A stretch of DNA of 64,000 nucleotides from Ctenosaura bakeri (GCA_948474755.1 CAOLHI010000078.1:806001-870000), one strand, 5' to 3'. Shown: positions 44,131 to 56,500, counted from the first letter of the stretch. Numbers and translations are program-made. Notes: a model not told the origin generated them from the sequence alone.

Positions 44131-45583
44131 CTAAACGTTAGAAAGAAGGGGTACATTCTAGGGTGAGATCACTTCAGATATGATCTGATCACCACCGTGC
44201 TGTTAAATGGCTCTTTAATACTATATCAAAAATACGGGAAGACATCCAAAAAGTTAAGTCAGCAGATATATATGAGACCATCCCAACTGTATATACAGAC
44301 AGTCCCCCCTTCCCCACATCTGGCTATGCTACAGTCTCAAGAAACCACCTTACAGTGCTTGAAGTTGAATGTGACATGGCAGAACACCACCCAGTTTCTT
44401 TTCTAGTGGACTGAGAACAATCCCCACCTCTTCCAATCCTGGACAGAACCAAGAATATCTGGATGCTGCACAGAGCTGAGTCAGACCAGTAACATGCTCG
44501 TTACAGCTGCTTACTGAACCAGGAGAACCAGGAGGCAGGCACTTGCTTCCTTTTCTTCCTATAAATGAATCCCAAGCTGCCTTTGGGAAGAAGCAACTAC
44601 ATGCCTGCCAGACTCTGAAATATTTACCTGCTGCCTCTTTCAGCTGCACATCCTATGCTGGCTTGGGCAAGACCAGAAGTTGGAAATAAGACCTATTCTA
44701 TCATGTAGTCCATGAAAAAGAAATGGGATAGCAAATCACCTCATTTCAGCACTCTGGTTTTGACTTCATTTATAATTTCATGGTAATGAATGACGTCTGA
44801 CTGTAATTATTCCAAAGTATACATATAAGATTGTTAGCAAATAGTTTTCATGTTTGGAAGGACAGGAACAGGACTACAGCAGAGATGGGGAACCTCTGCC
44901 CTCCTCTACCACAGATATTTCGAATGACAATTCCCATAATCCCTTATCAGTGTCCATGCTGGCTGAAGCTTCTACAAGTTGAAATTAAGAACACCTGAAG
45001 GGTTAAAGGTTTCATCTGGGGCTATGAGCTAAAGTTAAGGCCAGTTTAATTTGAAATGAAGCTATTCCAATTCCTTCCCCACTTCAAGAACTGCCAGAAT
45101 GGGCTGGGCTCAATAGATGAGAAAAGTTCAAGACAGATGTGCTCAGGAGACTAAAAGGAAAAAGTGAACTCTTAGCTTTCAAGTGTCAGGATAAGCTAGA
45201 AAGACACTTCTAAAAAGCAAAAATCCAATGAGGAGAATCTAAGATAAAGTTCTTCGTAGAAATCTCACATAAAGAGAGTGGAAACTGCATAAATAGCCTG
45301 GAAGAAAGGTGCAGAGGGGCATAACTGAATGCATCAGGCCACTGGTGAAAGAAAAAGAAATGCTGGTACAACTTCTGAATAGAGGCCATGAGCAATTAAC
45401 ATCAGGGATCTGGAAACCCTGACTTCAAGGTAGTCATGCTTAGTGTTTGCAACAAAATTTACTAATCTCCTGAACACTGCTTGTCCTTTTTCCATGTGAC
45501 TGTAGTCCAGTTTGCAGATGTACATTTTTAATACTTAGCACTCTATACAGGTGTTAGTTTACATACCCAAGCATTTCACTTAC
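44131..45583 (-). other. MATCAP2: MATCAP2 intron between exons 6 and 7
   Basis: It contains one palindromic MITE-like element (44880-45010). Open frames here (for example 44350-44649) lack splice or homology support. Confidence 0.9.
44880..45010. repeat. palindromic MITE-like element
   Basis: GGGAACCTCTGCCCTCC begins a left arm with GAATGACAATTCCCATAATC; the right arm has GCTTCTACAAGTTGAAATTA and ends near CACCTGAAGGG. It resembles the 2688 and 55565 elements. Confidence 0.5.
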
Positions 45584-45681
45584 CTTGCCTAGAGCTGTCA
45601 GTAAGTAGAAATTGATGGAACGTCGGTATCTCAGAATCCGAAGGATGCCATCCAAGTAAACCTGATCTTTACTGAAGCAAC
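45584..45681 (-). CDS. MATCAP2: MATCAP2 coding exon 6 (98 bp)
   Basis: Acceptor TTCTTTTAG and consensus donor AAG/GTAAGT enclose GT + 32 codons: CFSKDQVYLDGILRILRYRR, then SINFYLLTALGK (residues 449-481 with the split Gly). The phase agrees with both neighbours. CFSKDQVYLDG is a conserved segment of the catalytic domain in the MATCAP family. Confidence 0.95.
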
Positions 45682-46721
45682 CTAAAAGAATCAGATTTAA
45701 TGTGATAACTTGATGCTTTAGAAAAAGCAAAACATTCACCAAAGCAAGTTTACATAAACAAAAATTATGTATTATCCCAGCATGATTTTTTAAAAATGTA
45801 TCTATTATAACAAATAGATTTGTAATTTATTGACATGATTAAAAATCCAAATGAATTCATCAATCTCACATCTTGATTTATTTTTATAAAACACAGACTA
45901 ATGTTTCAATCAAACTTCAGTTCAAAATTGGGGAAAAGTGTCTCTAAAGTCAATAGATTTACTTCCAAATAGGTATACACAGGACTGTGTTTTAAGACTG
46001 TGAGCTGTAGCACACTTGCCCAAACTAAATGCTACTGAACTCAGTGGAATTTAGTTTTGACTAAATACATTTACTATCAGCCTACATATTAGGAGATCAA
46101 CAGATTGATCCACATCCTACGTTAAATGAGTCTTTGGACACAACCTAACATAATTTTGCTGAAAAAAGGGTAACATTCCATTCCTAACATTTTTTGTTTC
46201 CAATAGGTCAACATCAGGTCAACATTTAAGATAGGATGGATCAAAAGTGGTAATAAAACAAAAGTTCTGTGATATTATTCTTTTACCCTATGTACATATG
46301 CTTCACTTATTCAGATTTTTACAACTAGGATGTTAATCCTTTAAATCCTAGTACAACATCATAAATGAGTAGGGACTCAGGGAGCAAGAAATCCCCTTCA
46401 GTGACATCTGAGGCAAGAGCCTGATTACGAATATTAAAGAAGGCCTGATGACCAAAATTCCTCAATGGAATCCTCTTCATACTGTGACCACAGAAATTAC
46501 TTCTGAATCATTTGCACTGCGTCTGTATAATACATATCCAACCAGGATGCTGTCCTTTTCAATTTTTGAAAAAATAATTTCCCCCTTCTAGGCTTGCTAG
46601 AATATTTTCTGTCTTAACATGAACTTCTGTTTTTTTGTGCTAGGTAGGATTCTTATCTAAGCACGGCTTCAAGGAAAAGATTTGACTTGAAGAAAAACAA
46701 ACACATACACAAAGACCTTAC
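45682..46721 (-). other. MATCAP2: MATCAP2 intron between exons 5 and 6
   Basis: This is mostly unique AT-rich sequence. A dispersed amniote-type repeat fragment lies near 45940-46140 (CTCAGTGGAATTTAG and similar). I see nothing else. Confidence 0.88.
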
Positions 46722-47027
46722 CTGGTTGGGAAGTATCAGTCCAGCCCCTCTTGGCTCTAACACAATAGTCCCACCTAGTATTGGGGTCTGTGACAAATTT
46801 ACCAATATCCTTAAAGAGCTCTCGGAAGGACATGTGACTGGCTTGATAGACAGTGTAATAGAGGAGGGCAGCCCTCCACAAGAAAGGATCCTTTCGAAAC
46901 AGAACACTGTGGATGCTTGCCAGACCTTCCTCAGTGGGGTTGATGGGTTTTAATCCATACTTTCTACGCCCATTCCAGCTGCTCCACAGCTGGCTGTTGT
47001 TGTTAATGCCTCTCAGATAATGAGTCC
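46722..47027 (-). CDS. MATCAP2: MATCAP2 coding exon 5 (306 bp), catalytic core
   Basis: After acceptor AATTACAG the exon completes a Gly and reads THYLRGINNNSQLW, YGLKPINPTEEGLASIHSVL, FLWRAALLYYTVYQASHMSF and YCVRAKRGWTDTSQP; donor CAG/GTAAGG. Its first His (residue 349) completes the zinc motif begun in exon 4, H344-E-I-G-T-H349. The NPTEEGLA block (376-383) holds acidic residues placed to serve as the third metal ligand; that role is inferred from family architecture. The enzyme class is a metallocarboxypeptidase acting on the tails of microtubule tubulin. All core motifs are intact. Confidence 0.96.
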
Positions 47028-48965
47028 CTGTAATTAAAAAAAAAAAAGCAATAAGATGAAGTGTCAGAATATGGGGGGATATGAAGAAAGAGGGATGAAA
47101 CTCCATGGAAGAAGACATTTTGTAGGGGGCTCAATGCATTTTAGGTAACACATTCTTTTCAGGAGCACCTCTGCCATGATGATGAACAGACACTTCACTA
47201 AGTCCTACAAGGATTTCTTGTTTTCATTTTCTTGCACGATAGCTTTTACTGAATTTCACATAGGACATACATTGCCATAGATGTATATAAACACCTAGCT
47301 CCACCACCAACAGACAAATACCAATTCATCAAACAATAAAACACACTATACAAAAAACACTCAGAAGAAAAACGCAAAATATTTCCTAAAGAAAGTCGAG
47401 AAAAGAAAACCACAAACAAAGAAAAAAAAGAAAAGAAAGAAGAGATGGATAAGAAAACAAAAGGGAAAAAGAAAAGATCTACTGAAAAGGAAAAAAAAAA
47501 GATTTTTTTTTGTCATTCTACTTATTTTCTATATCCCCTCTCCCTGCATTTCCAGCATATCCTGACTTCAATTGTTTTAGCCAAATCAAAATAAATCCCC
47601 TCACTTTGAAAAAAATAAGATCCCTTATATATTTACTAAACTCTGTCTCTCAGTTTTAATTTTCCTAAATATCAAACCCTAATTGAAATTTATCACCTAG
47701 TCTGTTTTTCATATAATGTATATAGGGTCTTCAAATTCTTAAATATGTTTGGATAGATTTTCCCTTCAACCAACATGACAATTTATCTATTTTTGCAAAT
47801 TCCATCATTTTTCCTAACCATTTTTGTATTAAAGGGATAGATTTCTGTTGCCAATATCTTGCAAATGTTATTCTCACCACCATTATCATATAACATAACA
47901 GTATCTTATTTTCCCTTTCCCCTTTATCTTCATAATCTAACATATTCAATAAATATAACTCTGGTCTAAACATAATTTTTTAGATTTTTTGCATTTGCCC
48001 ATTAATACATAACCAATATCTTCTAGCTTTCCTACAAGCCCACCATAAATGATAATTTATTAATTTACTAATATCTTTATATATTTTCATTAGTTCAACT
48101 GGGGTCAAATACTATCCATACATCATTTTAAGAAAACTCTCCTTATAATCGTAGCAGCTTATTCTCGTTTCTTTTCAGACCATATAAATCTTTCACCTAT
48201 CAGTTTTTCTTGCTGTGCGTCTGTCCCACTCTAGCTAATGTGAGATTATTACCAGTAAGCACAAACTGCCACCAGGGCAAGAACAAACAGAAACATATTC
48301 AGCATTTCCTGGGATGAGAGACAATTTCTGACATTGAAAACCCAATTTCTTTCAGAAAGTATTGTGCTGTAGTGCCATTTGGTCAGTTGTACCTCTTGTT
48401 TAAGGCAGGGGTAGGCTGGGAATATGAGAAGATTCATGTAACAGTGATATGAGAGCCACTTTTCTGCCATCTTGTCTCTTGCCACTTTGGTCCTACCTTG
48501 ATGAAAGAATCACATGGCCAGTGTAATTCCTATACTTCTTCTTTATACTAACATAGCCCAATCTCTTAAGAAGCTATTATATACTTATTACAGCATCCTT
48601 CAGGCCACAAGGGGGTCCCAGGCTGGTATTCTAATTAATTTAAAATCAACTCCTGCACATTTCTACTACCATCTTATTGATATAAAATGCTTGGCTCTCA
48701 TCATCCCGTGCCAAGTATTCATCCCACTGTTAAAACACTTCCTTAAATGCCAGCCACAGGTTCCAGTTTCCCCAGTTAAAGGACTTGCCCCCACCTTAGG
48801 ACACATGTGCAGTCATCCCCAATCGTGCATGTCTCACACTTTCACCCCACCACAAAGGAAGCCCTACCAGTCAACACAATACCCAACTGCACCTTTGTTA
48901 GTAAGGTTCATAATTAATACTTGTGGATACTAATACAGAATAAATTAGTCACATTATTTGGGTAC
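47028..48965 (-). other. MATCAP2: MATCAP2 intron splitting the HEXXH motif
   Basis: This 1.9-kb phase-1 intron separates HEI-G from G-TH. About 47510-48230 is L1-like. 47220-47500 is A-rich sequence of unknown origin, and 48240-48960 shows nothing recognisable. Confidence 0.9.
47510..48230 (-). pseudogene. L1-like LINE fragment, end of ORF2 and 3' UTR
   Basis: A - strand frame at 47973-47731 (80 codons) gives KILLCYMIMVVRITFARYWQ and QKWLGKMMEFAKIDKLSCWL, the style of the C-terminal end of L1 ORF2 proteins. An upstream broken frame includes HLWWACRKARRYW. A pyrimidine-rich + strand block at 47525-47555 fits the L1 3' UTR purine tract. Stops upstream and the short length show a truncated, inactive copy. 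Flanking duplications were not found. Confidence 0.7.
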
Positions 48966-49098
48966 CTATTTCATGCCTCAGCATTCCTTCCAACCAATGC
49001 TCACGTGCAGTGGAAATATTGATAGTAAGAGTTGGACGGCCATTCACCACTGTCATTGAGGCCCGAGAAAGCAAGTCTTCAGAGAGGTGAACTACAAT
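48966..49098 (-). CDS. MATCAP2: MATCAP2 coding exon 4 (133 bp), start of HEXXH
   Basis: Acceptor TTTTCTTCAG and a weak donor, ATAG/GTACCC, enclose 44 codons plus G. The peptide starts IVVHLSEDLLSRASMTVVNG and ends HWLEGMLRHEI (residues 303-346). It supplies the first His and the catalytic Glu of the zinc-binding HEXXH motif; Gly347 is split by the intron. LTINIS and AREHWLEG are conserved around the active site in this family. Confidence 0.95.
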
Positions 49099-49687
49099 CT
49101 GAAGAAAAACAGAGGCTTGAGATTTTAAAGATTTCCCAGTATTAGCCCCATTTCCTATACTTGTTACTTGCCTCCTCCCTCAAGTACTTCCTGTATGTCA
49201 TTTGTAGGAATTGCCTGAAAACTTCCTTTCTTATGTTCTTACAGGACAAAACTATTTGACCTCAATTATCAGCTTCACAAACTACACACTAGAGTTTCTA
49301 GTATGCTTTCCACCAATTTCTGAACTAAAATTGGCAAGAATGCTAAACAGAGCCCTTAGCTGCTACACACTGGTTTTGAACTGCCCTTCCCCACATCATC
49401 CACCTCACTCCACCAAAGAAGACTTTGTTCTAGCATGCTCTTGTCTGACTTTTCTTCCATTTATTCTCTCTATCCTTTTCTGTCCTGCCCCATATGAAAA
49501 CACTCAATAGATCACATGCCCCAGTATTAGATCATAGGCTACAACCTTTTCCAGATACCACTGAATAGCTGCAGCAGCAGCCTTTTCCTATAAGCAATCA
49601 GTGTGAGCACAGGAGGATGTGATGTGGACATGCACTGGTACGCCCTGACAATATAGTTTAAGGTGGTGTTTCAGTAAGCAGCCCAAC
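49099..49687 (-). other. MATCAP2: MATCAP2 intron between exons 3 and 4
   Basis: A 589-bp intron with an unusual donor (GTTGGG). I see no repeat or gene in it. Confidence 0.88.
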
Positions 49688-49831
49688 CTCGCCAAGGCAG
49701 CCTTCTTTTGCCATATATTTCCTGACATGATTCCAAATACGACTTCTGGGCAACAGGCTTCCTCCAGTAGCTTGCTCAAAATTTTCATAGCTTCCATATT
49801 TTTGCAAAGTCAGTTCCATAATTTTGATAGC
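49688..49831 (-). CDS. MATCAP2: MATCAP2 coding exon 3 (144 bp)
   Basis: Acceptor CTTGTACAG and donor GAG/GTTGGG enclose exactly 48 codons: AIKIMELTLQKYGSYENFEQ, ATGGSLLPRSRIWNHVRKYM, AKEGCLGE (residues 255-302). KYGSYENFE and the GCLGE end are characteristic of the MATCAP catalytic domain. It begins and ends on codon boundaries, which fixes the exon 2 donor at 56629 and thus the GC-AG intron upstream. Confidence 0.95.
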
Positions 49832-50479
49832 CTGTACAAGAGATAACAATGTAGCAAATGTAAAAGTTAAACAGTCTGCATCTTCTAAATGGAGGTCATG
49901 GTAACTGGGATTGTTTCTGCCAATTAACTACAATCATCTAGGGGCCAGTTTTGTTTCTGAGGACCTATCATGGACCGCATCCTCCACTCCATTACTGAAA
50001 TTCAGCAGCAAAATGCACTACAAAATTTGGAGAGCAAACTGCATTTTCTAAGTTTTGAGAGGTTCTAGAACATCTTTGCAACATGGGGCAGGGGCTGGAA
50101 AAAAAGCCTTGCAGTACAAAGGAACATGCATCACCTTGTTTTGATATATGGGATCCTTGTAAGATTTACAACACAATATGTGCATTTGAGACTATGCCTT
50201 CAGGCCAAGTAGTTGAACAAGTGTGATCTTCTAATATTTCCAACCTTGTAGGAGGGCTAGTAGTCAGAAAGAAAAACTGATCAAGCCAGTATTCAGAAAA
50301 GCAGTTAAGAAAACAGGCAGTACAGTCAGCAGGTAAGCAAAAATGGGGTTCAGGAACTAGGCCAGAGCCAGCAGCTTCATAGAGTGAGGTGTACTGTTAC
50401 CTGAACTTTGGGGGAGGCTCCTTGGAGGACACCCTGATCTGCTTTAAAAATGCCATAAGTGGGCAAATTAGTGGAGCAC

Positions 50480-50940
50480 TGGCTTTTAACAATGCGGAGG
50501 GTAGAGCAACACCTAGCGAGATCTTTTAACCCAATGTCTACGGAGTTAGATCAAAAAAGAACCAGGCTAAAAGTTCAATCGAGATATTTTATTAGAAAAT
50601 ATATTCAAACACACTCACTCAAAATCAAAAGCTCACGCAAGCAAACAAAGACTATCGAGATGGAAAAAGGTGAAAACTGATAGGGGACAAGTGGAGGGAA
50701 TGTGAAAAGGGGTGATACTGTACCTGTCCGGAAGTCTTTGGCTAGGGAAAAGGACAAGTGGAGAGAAAAACTCAGTGTAGGGAGAGGGCTGAGGGGAGTC
50801 TCAATCGACAGAATGACAGCCTGCCAGTCAAGCCTGAGAGAGCTCCAAAATGGAGTCTCAAAAATGGGGTCTAGTAATAGGGTAAAACAAGCCTTAGGGG
50901 CAGACCCTCTTCCTGGAAAGGATAATGGCCGAAACTGAAG
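50480..50940 (-). mobile_element. LTR-like repeat copy A (solo, minus orientation)
   Basis: On the - strand it matches the + strand copy at 61070-61571 in order: blocks around CAAAATGG, GTCTTTGGCT, AATAAAATA (TTTATT on + at 50588-50593) and the segment TCTACGGAGTTAGATCA. A single poly(A) signal with no coding frames suggests a solo LTR of an old retroelement. Class (ERV or other) and exact ends are not determined; the sequence to about 51600 may belong to its U3 side. Confidence 0.6.
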
Positions 50941-51245
50941 AATGAAGGTGGCACGACAGCCGCCTCATGACTGCATGATAGCTGCCTGATGGCTGCATGA
51001 CAGTTGCACTGGGTAACTGGACCTTGCTTTGATATGTCTCACTTTGTTCCAAGCATCCCGGGGGGGGGATCAGGCAATCCCGTCAAAGTATTGCTGTGCT
51101 GATGGCCCATTACCTGTGCTTATGTGCCTTTCCGAGGTTTCCTATGGAGATGTGACAGGGGAAGTTTGAGGTCTTTTATTGTCTGTCTGATCGCTAGCCT
51201 GTCTACACACCAGCCTGGTCACCTCTGGCTTAGATGCATTTTTAT

Positions 51246-51293
51246 ATTAAATGTATACTCCCCAGGATGTTATACATTAAATGTATACTCCCC
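51246..51293. repeat. 30-bp tandem repeat
   Basis: ATTAAATGTATACTCCCC occurs at 51246 and again at 51276, giving one full and one partial unit. Confidence 0.88.
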
Positions 51294-52150
51294 ATTTCTG
51301 TGTTGAATGAGCTACAATGTATCTGCACAAGTGGCTTGTCCCACGTCCTTTGAAATAAGAGGAACTTCCCTCCTCTCAAGTGGACACAGTCAGGGAACTG
51401 TCCCCTTCCACTGAGAGGAACAAGGCTGCTCTTACTGGAAATGAAGCTCCACGTACACATCAGAACGCCTGCACTCACATACCAAAAGTCATACTAAATT
51501 CAGGATCTGGGGGGTTCTACTATTTTGTTTTCAGTTTAATGAGTTTTCCTCAAGCTTGTACTGTCAAGAAAAGGAAATGAATCACCGAAACAGAGGACTA
51601 GAGAAAACATGCACATTGATACGTGTTAATACTAATTTAAAAATTATAATTTGAATAGCTAAATAGAACACAGATACAACACAGATCTCACTACAGTGGA
51701 AAGGACATTAACTAGGTGATCTGTTATATCTGCCCAGTCTGGTGCCCAGGCCTTAAATGCTGATGGCAATTTCAATGCCATTGCTACTCTCATATCCTTT
51801 TATTTATTTAGCTTTAAACTTTTTTTTAATGCCTGAAACTAGACTTGGGATTTGAGAGCTCTTCAAATTGAGAGTATCTTTGAACAGAGCATTGTCCTTT
51901 ATGAAGTAGGACACATGGACACGTAACAATTCCAGACACAATCTAGAAACTTGCAGGAAAATGTGTTTTCTACTGTGAAGGAGGAGGAAAATGTATTATG
52001 GTGTTATGAGTTTCCTAAATAATTTAGAACAACAGCATTCCAGTTTCTATAGCGAAGAACTCTGATAGACAACCATTACTCATCACATAGATCTGGTTTC
52101 TTCTGAACAATCAAGTGGTTCATTTAAACAGACTGTTCCCTTTAATATTT

Positions 52151-52190
52151 TATCTTCTGGCATAATCCTTTCAGATTATGCCAGAAGATA
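52151..52190. repeat. perfect 17-bp hairpin with 6-nt loop
   Basis: TATCTTCTGGCATAATC, loop CTTTCA, then GATTATGCCAGAAGATA. The arms are exact inverse complements. It lies in the MATCAP2 GC-AG intron with no terminal inverted repeat family nearby. The stem is shorter than a usual microRNA precursor. Confidence 0.9.
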
Positions 52191-54709
52191 GCTGGGGCTT
52201 GTTTTCCAAGTTGCAAGCATTAGAAGCATAATTTCCATTGGCTTCTAATGAAATCTTAATTGCTGATGCCAAGGTAGACCTTACAGGAGCAGATCTGTTT
52301 GTTTAAGACCAGATCTATACTAATTACAAGAGCCACACAAGGTTTCTAAAGTTTGCTGCTCAAATGTGGTTTGTGGAAAAGATCCTACACTATCTGTGTG
52401 CAATCTGGGAGTCAAAATGTCTACACAGAACACAACTGAATAATATATGCCCTATGAGTAACACCCACCTGTACCCACCTTGCTCTTTGGATTTGCCACA
52501 CTTGACCTTTAAGAGAAAGCAGACAGAGAACATGCATCTTGCTACCAAACTTAACAGCACTCCCAAAAACAAAACTCTGCTTAAAAAAAAGATACCCCTT
52601 GCACATCTTGTTTTGAATGCTAAGTGCGGCCCTTGCAACTGTGCAGCAGTCTATGCAGCAGAAGACACAGCAGGAATAAGGTGCGGTCCTTGCTAACTGT
52701 ACAGGCAGTGGTGTGGCCCCACCTCAAGCTGCTCTCCAGTGGTTTAGAAGTTCTCTATTAGGAAGAGCTTCCCTCTCCGCATCCATATCAGCTGTATTTC
52801 TGGAGTCATTCTTTCTACTGAAGTGAATGATGAAGCCCAATGATACAAGAACAAAGCTCTTGCTTGAAGGCTGCCATCCTAATCATACCTATCCTTCCAC
52901 TGAAGTGAAGGAGTCCCAATAAAGCACGAACAAATATGTTGTTTGAAAGCTATAATCCCAATCACATCCATTTCTAACTAAGTAGATAAGAATTTACCAG
53001 AACAGTGCACAAAGAGTCAGATCCAGATGTAGGTGCACACAACTGGATTGTTAAAAGTGAACCTACCTTCCCTACCCCACTTCTTCACAGCACCCCTTTC
53101 AGTCTCCCTCCTCCATGCAAAAACACCACATAGATGCTCAGGGAAAGCTGCTGAATGGGGTAGGCTTTGATGCAAGAGAAAGGAGAGTTGATCTCTCAAA
53201 ATCAGTCAGAAGCAAGCTCCAAGGATATAGCTACAGCCAAAGAAGGTACTTCTAACTAATTTTGAGATCCTCCCTTCTCCCTCAGCACCCCAGAGTTGCA
53301 ACTTATACAGTTCAAGAAGGATCACTCAGCAATCTATTTTTAGGAGAAGTCTGCTTTCCACAGCTTTCCCTAGTCCAGGGGCACATGCCAAATTCTGGAC
53401 TCAAACCTATAACAGCAGTGGCATAGAAACCACAGGAATACAGACCTTGTACTCTAAAATATATTGATAGCTAAACAGGAATTGATCATAACACAGCCAA
53501 GCTTGCTTTCTACCCATCTCTACCACAATCACAGTCAAGGGCACAGAAGCCCAGTTCACTGCCTAAATGAACAAAATGCATTACATGGGAGTCTCCAAAG
53601 TTAATTAAGCAACAACCACAAATCAATGAATGTTAATGCACTCACTGTGACTGCAAGGCAAACAGAAAAATATATTGTTTCTTTCTCTAACACTCTTGCA
53701 TCATCAGTACTATATTCTTTGCATCAATTACATTACTGCAACATTGTAAGCTGAGCTATGTCCTATAATTTCACTATCTTTAAACAAAATCCTGGTATGA
53801 AAATTGCCCTATTTATTTCTCTTTCTGCCCTATAACCTAAAATGTTGATTTAAATCATTAAAAACTGTTGATCAAAAGTAGCCAGACAGACCTATTTTTC
53901 CCAAAGGATAGGGGAGAGGTGTATATTCAGCAGAACACTGAATGCCAAGAAAGCATGTTGTCATTTCTTTTCTCTGTGATAGCTTTCAGTTACCAAAATC
54001 CAAGTGTAACACAGACAAATGTGAACAAAAACCCTGCAATGGAAACCATTCTTAATTCTAGGGCTCAAACTGTCTTTCTGGTATAACTGAGCAACCACTG
54101 ACAGCTCATCTGTATTAAAGTTCAGTTATGAGATCATCCAGATCAGAAGACATGGCCTTTGAGGCTGCACCTCTCTTTTTCAAAATTAATAATTAGAAAA
54201 GATGTCATGGACTATTCCAATCACTTTTGCCTAATAACTGATAATCAAGCTGAAACAGTAACACAGGCTTTGAAATGGATTTGGCTCATACACCAATGGC
54301 AACCAAGAAAAAATTCAGTTCACTGTCTGGACATGGAACCCAATACGAATCATGCTGGACCCACTTGCTCCCTCATGAGCCTGGCCAACTTAAGGATAGG
54401 AGACCTTAAGAGGGCCTGCTCAGGATCTCCAGTATCTAAACTGAAGTGAAAAAAAAGGAAGAACAGAGCCTTCCCATTCTTAGCATGGCACCTTTGCAGT
54501 GCTTTTCTACTAATTTTCTAGAAAGCCTTGAAAGACACTACTGTCTCTGGAGCTTAAATTCAATGATCAGTTGCTGAGAAGTTTGACTGTTATAGGTTTT
54601 ATACATGAAATCTTCCTGTATCATTCTAGCATCTTGTCTGTATTTTGGTCCAGAAGACTGTGTTTACAAGAAGTTTGGAGGCCCCAAGGAAAAGAAATGT
54701 CCCATGGAC

Positions 54710-54888
54710 CAGTGCTTCTTAAGCTATCTGATGTGGGCAAGCAGCAATCCCTCCCCCCACATGGCATGCCAGAACTGTTACCATATTTGTGTCCATTTGC
54801 TACAATTGTATTTTATTTTCCTGGAAACTCGCTAGGGATTGGGAGCTAACGGCTCCCTAGTTCATGACCACCACTTTGAGTAGCACTG
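54710..54888. mobile_element. hAT-like MITE, old
   Basis: The ends CAGTGCTTCTTAAG and (reversed) CAGTGCTACTCAAAG form terminal inverted repeats. The flanking 8-mers CCATGGAC and CCATAGCT agree at only five positions, consistent with a decayed duplication. Confidence 0.5.
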
Positions 54889-54959
54889 CCATAGCTAATT
54901 TGCAACTGGCATCTGATGAATTTAAAGTTCATAATCTTTGTGTCTTCTGTTTACTTTAA

Positions 54960-55375
54960 TAGAATTAATAAGAGCTGCTCATATGCAAGTAGAGAGCTGG
55001 GTACATTTAGTCTGCAGAAGAGAAGGTTAAGAGGGGACATGATAGCCATGTTTAAATATCTGAAGGGATGCTATGTAGAGGAGGCAGTGGGCTTGTTTTC
55101 TGCTGCTCCAGAGACCAGGACAAGGAGCAATGATTCAAGCTGCAGGAAAGGAGATTCTACCTGAAACTCAGGAAGAACTTCCTGACAGTCAGGGCTGTCC
55201 GGCAGTGGAATATACTGTCTTGGAGTGTAGTGGAGTCTCCTTCTTTGGAGGTTTTTAAGCAGAGGCTGGATGGCCATCTGTTGGGAGTGCTTTGAGGGTG
55301 TTCCTGCATGGCAGGAGGTTGGACTGGATGGCCCCTGTGGTCTCTTCCAACTCTACATTTCTACGATTCTGATTC
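54960..55375 (+). mobile_element. CR1 LINE 3' end
   Basis: Landmarks in order are GAGGGGACATGATAGCCATG, GAAGAACTTCCTGACAGTCA, GGCTGTCCGGCAGTGGAATA, GGAGGTTTTTAAGCAGAGGC, GGAGGTTGGACTGGATGGCC and a terminal CTACGATTCTGATTCC. This is the typical CR1 3' region. An open frame at 54916-55164 across it is accidental. Confidence 0.88.
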
Positions 55376-55564
55376 CAAGTAGGCAAATTCTGGGAATTGT
55401 GGATGCTATAAATGTTAATGCCAGGTAAGTAGTGACTTGGATCATATTAACGAATGATCTAAATAAGGACACTAACTGATTTTCTCTTTCTATCAGTATT
55501 TCTGGTAAAATCATAAATGGTGAAGCTCTGATAGGATTTTTGAGTTAATTTTTCTACTTTGTTC

Positions 55565-55675
55565 AAGTCAGGGTGGACAACTGTGGACCCAGATGTTGTT
55601 GGTCTGCAACTTCTATCAGCCCTATTCAGCATAACCTAAGGTGAGGGATTATGGGAATTGCAGTACAAAACCAGA
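55565..55675. repeat. palindromic MITE-like element
   Basis: CCAGATGTTGTTGGTCTGCA on the left arm is answered by GGGATTATGGGAATTGCAGT on the right. It has the same fold-back layout as the 44880 copy. Confidence 0.5.
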
Positions 55676-55990
55676 AGAGTTCCACGGATACTCTTGACTG
55701 CTAAAAGACAAAGGAATGCATCCTAAAATCAAGGCTGAACTCTCCCTAGAGTCAAGATGACTAAACTGAGGCTGATGTACTTTGGTCATATCATGAGAAG
55801 ACATGACTCACTAGAAGAGACAATAATGCTTGCTAAGGCAGAAGGCAGCAGGAAAAGAAGATGATTGCATCACAGATGGCTAAACTCAATAAGGAAGATA
55901 CATCCTTCAATCTGCAAGACCTGAGCAGGGTGGTGATGACAGAGTGACTGGAAGGTTTCTCATCTACAGATTTGTCACAAGGTGAGGTCA
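55676..55990 (+). pseudogene. Bov-B/RTE-like LINE fragment
   Basis: Degenerate codons around 55770-55900 read FGHIMRRHDSLEETIMLAKA followed by EGSRKRR, the style of the end of RTE-clade ORF2. It is interrupted by stops, and a second copy lies at 57430-57995. Confidence 0.7.
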
Positions 55991-56369
55991 ACTTGACAGA
56001 AGTTAACAACTACAAAGTACAAAAACATCTGGAGCGCCACAGTTATCCACCTCAATGTAAGTTTAATGGGCAGTCCACTATGTGTATGTGAGCGTACGCC
56101 ACACCTCTATAAAATATTCTCACATTTCCATGTCACATAGTACATATATAATCACACACTACTGTGATCAAGGGAACACAATGAACAATCTGTTGAACTT
56201 ACTAGATTCTCTTTGAGTTTTAATATAATCTAACACTGTTGCTATTTCTCCATTGCTCTTTTGATTGTTCTTAAGGCCAACGTTTCCCCTTTCCTATCTA
56301 GAAGAGGAAACATTTGCAGGAGGTTAATACTGGCAAAATACTCTGAGTGTGTATTCTAAACAGGGGTAA

Positions 56370-56500
56370 GAAGAAAACAGAGCTTCGTAAAGTTACTTTT
56401 TGGACAACAGTTGTCAGGATCCCACAGTCAGCTAGGTCAGTGGTTCTCAAACTGTGGGCGGAGACCCTAAGGGAAGGGCATGATATTTGCTCATGGGGGA
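56370..56500. repeat. fragments of hAT-like MITEs
   Basis: CAGAGCTTCGTAAAGTTACT (from 56379) matches the left terminus of the 39515 family, and CAGTGGTTCTCAAACTGTGG (from 56439) looks like the start of another hAT-type element. Neither has a matching right end. Confidence 0.4.

Noticed and set aside
48514..48933. 139-codon + strand frame
   Set aside because: It lies antisense in a MATCAP2 intron and has low-complexity composition and no recognisable motif.
54960..55375. Open frames across the CR1 region as a gene
   Set aside because: The sequence is a CR1 3' end in order and composition; frames there are incidental.
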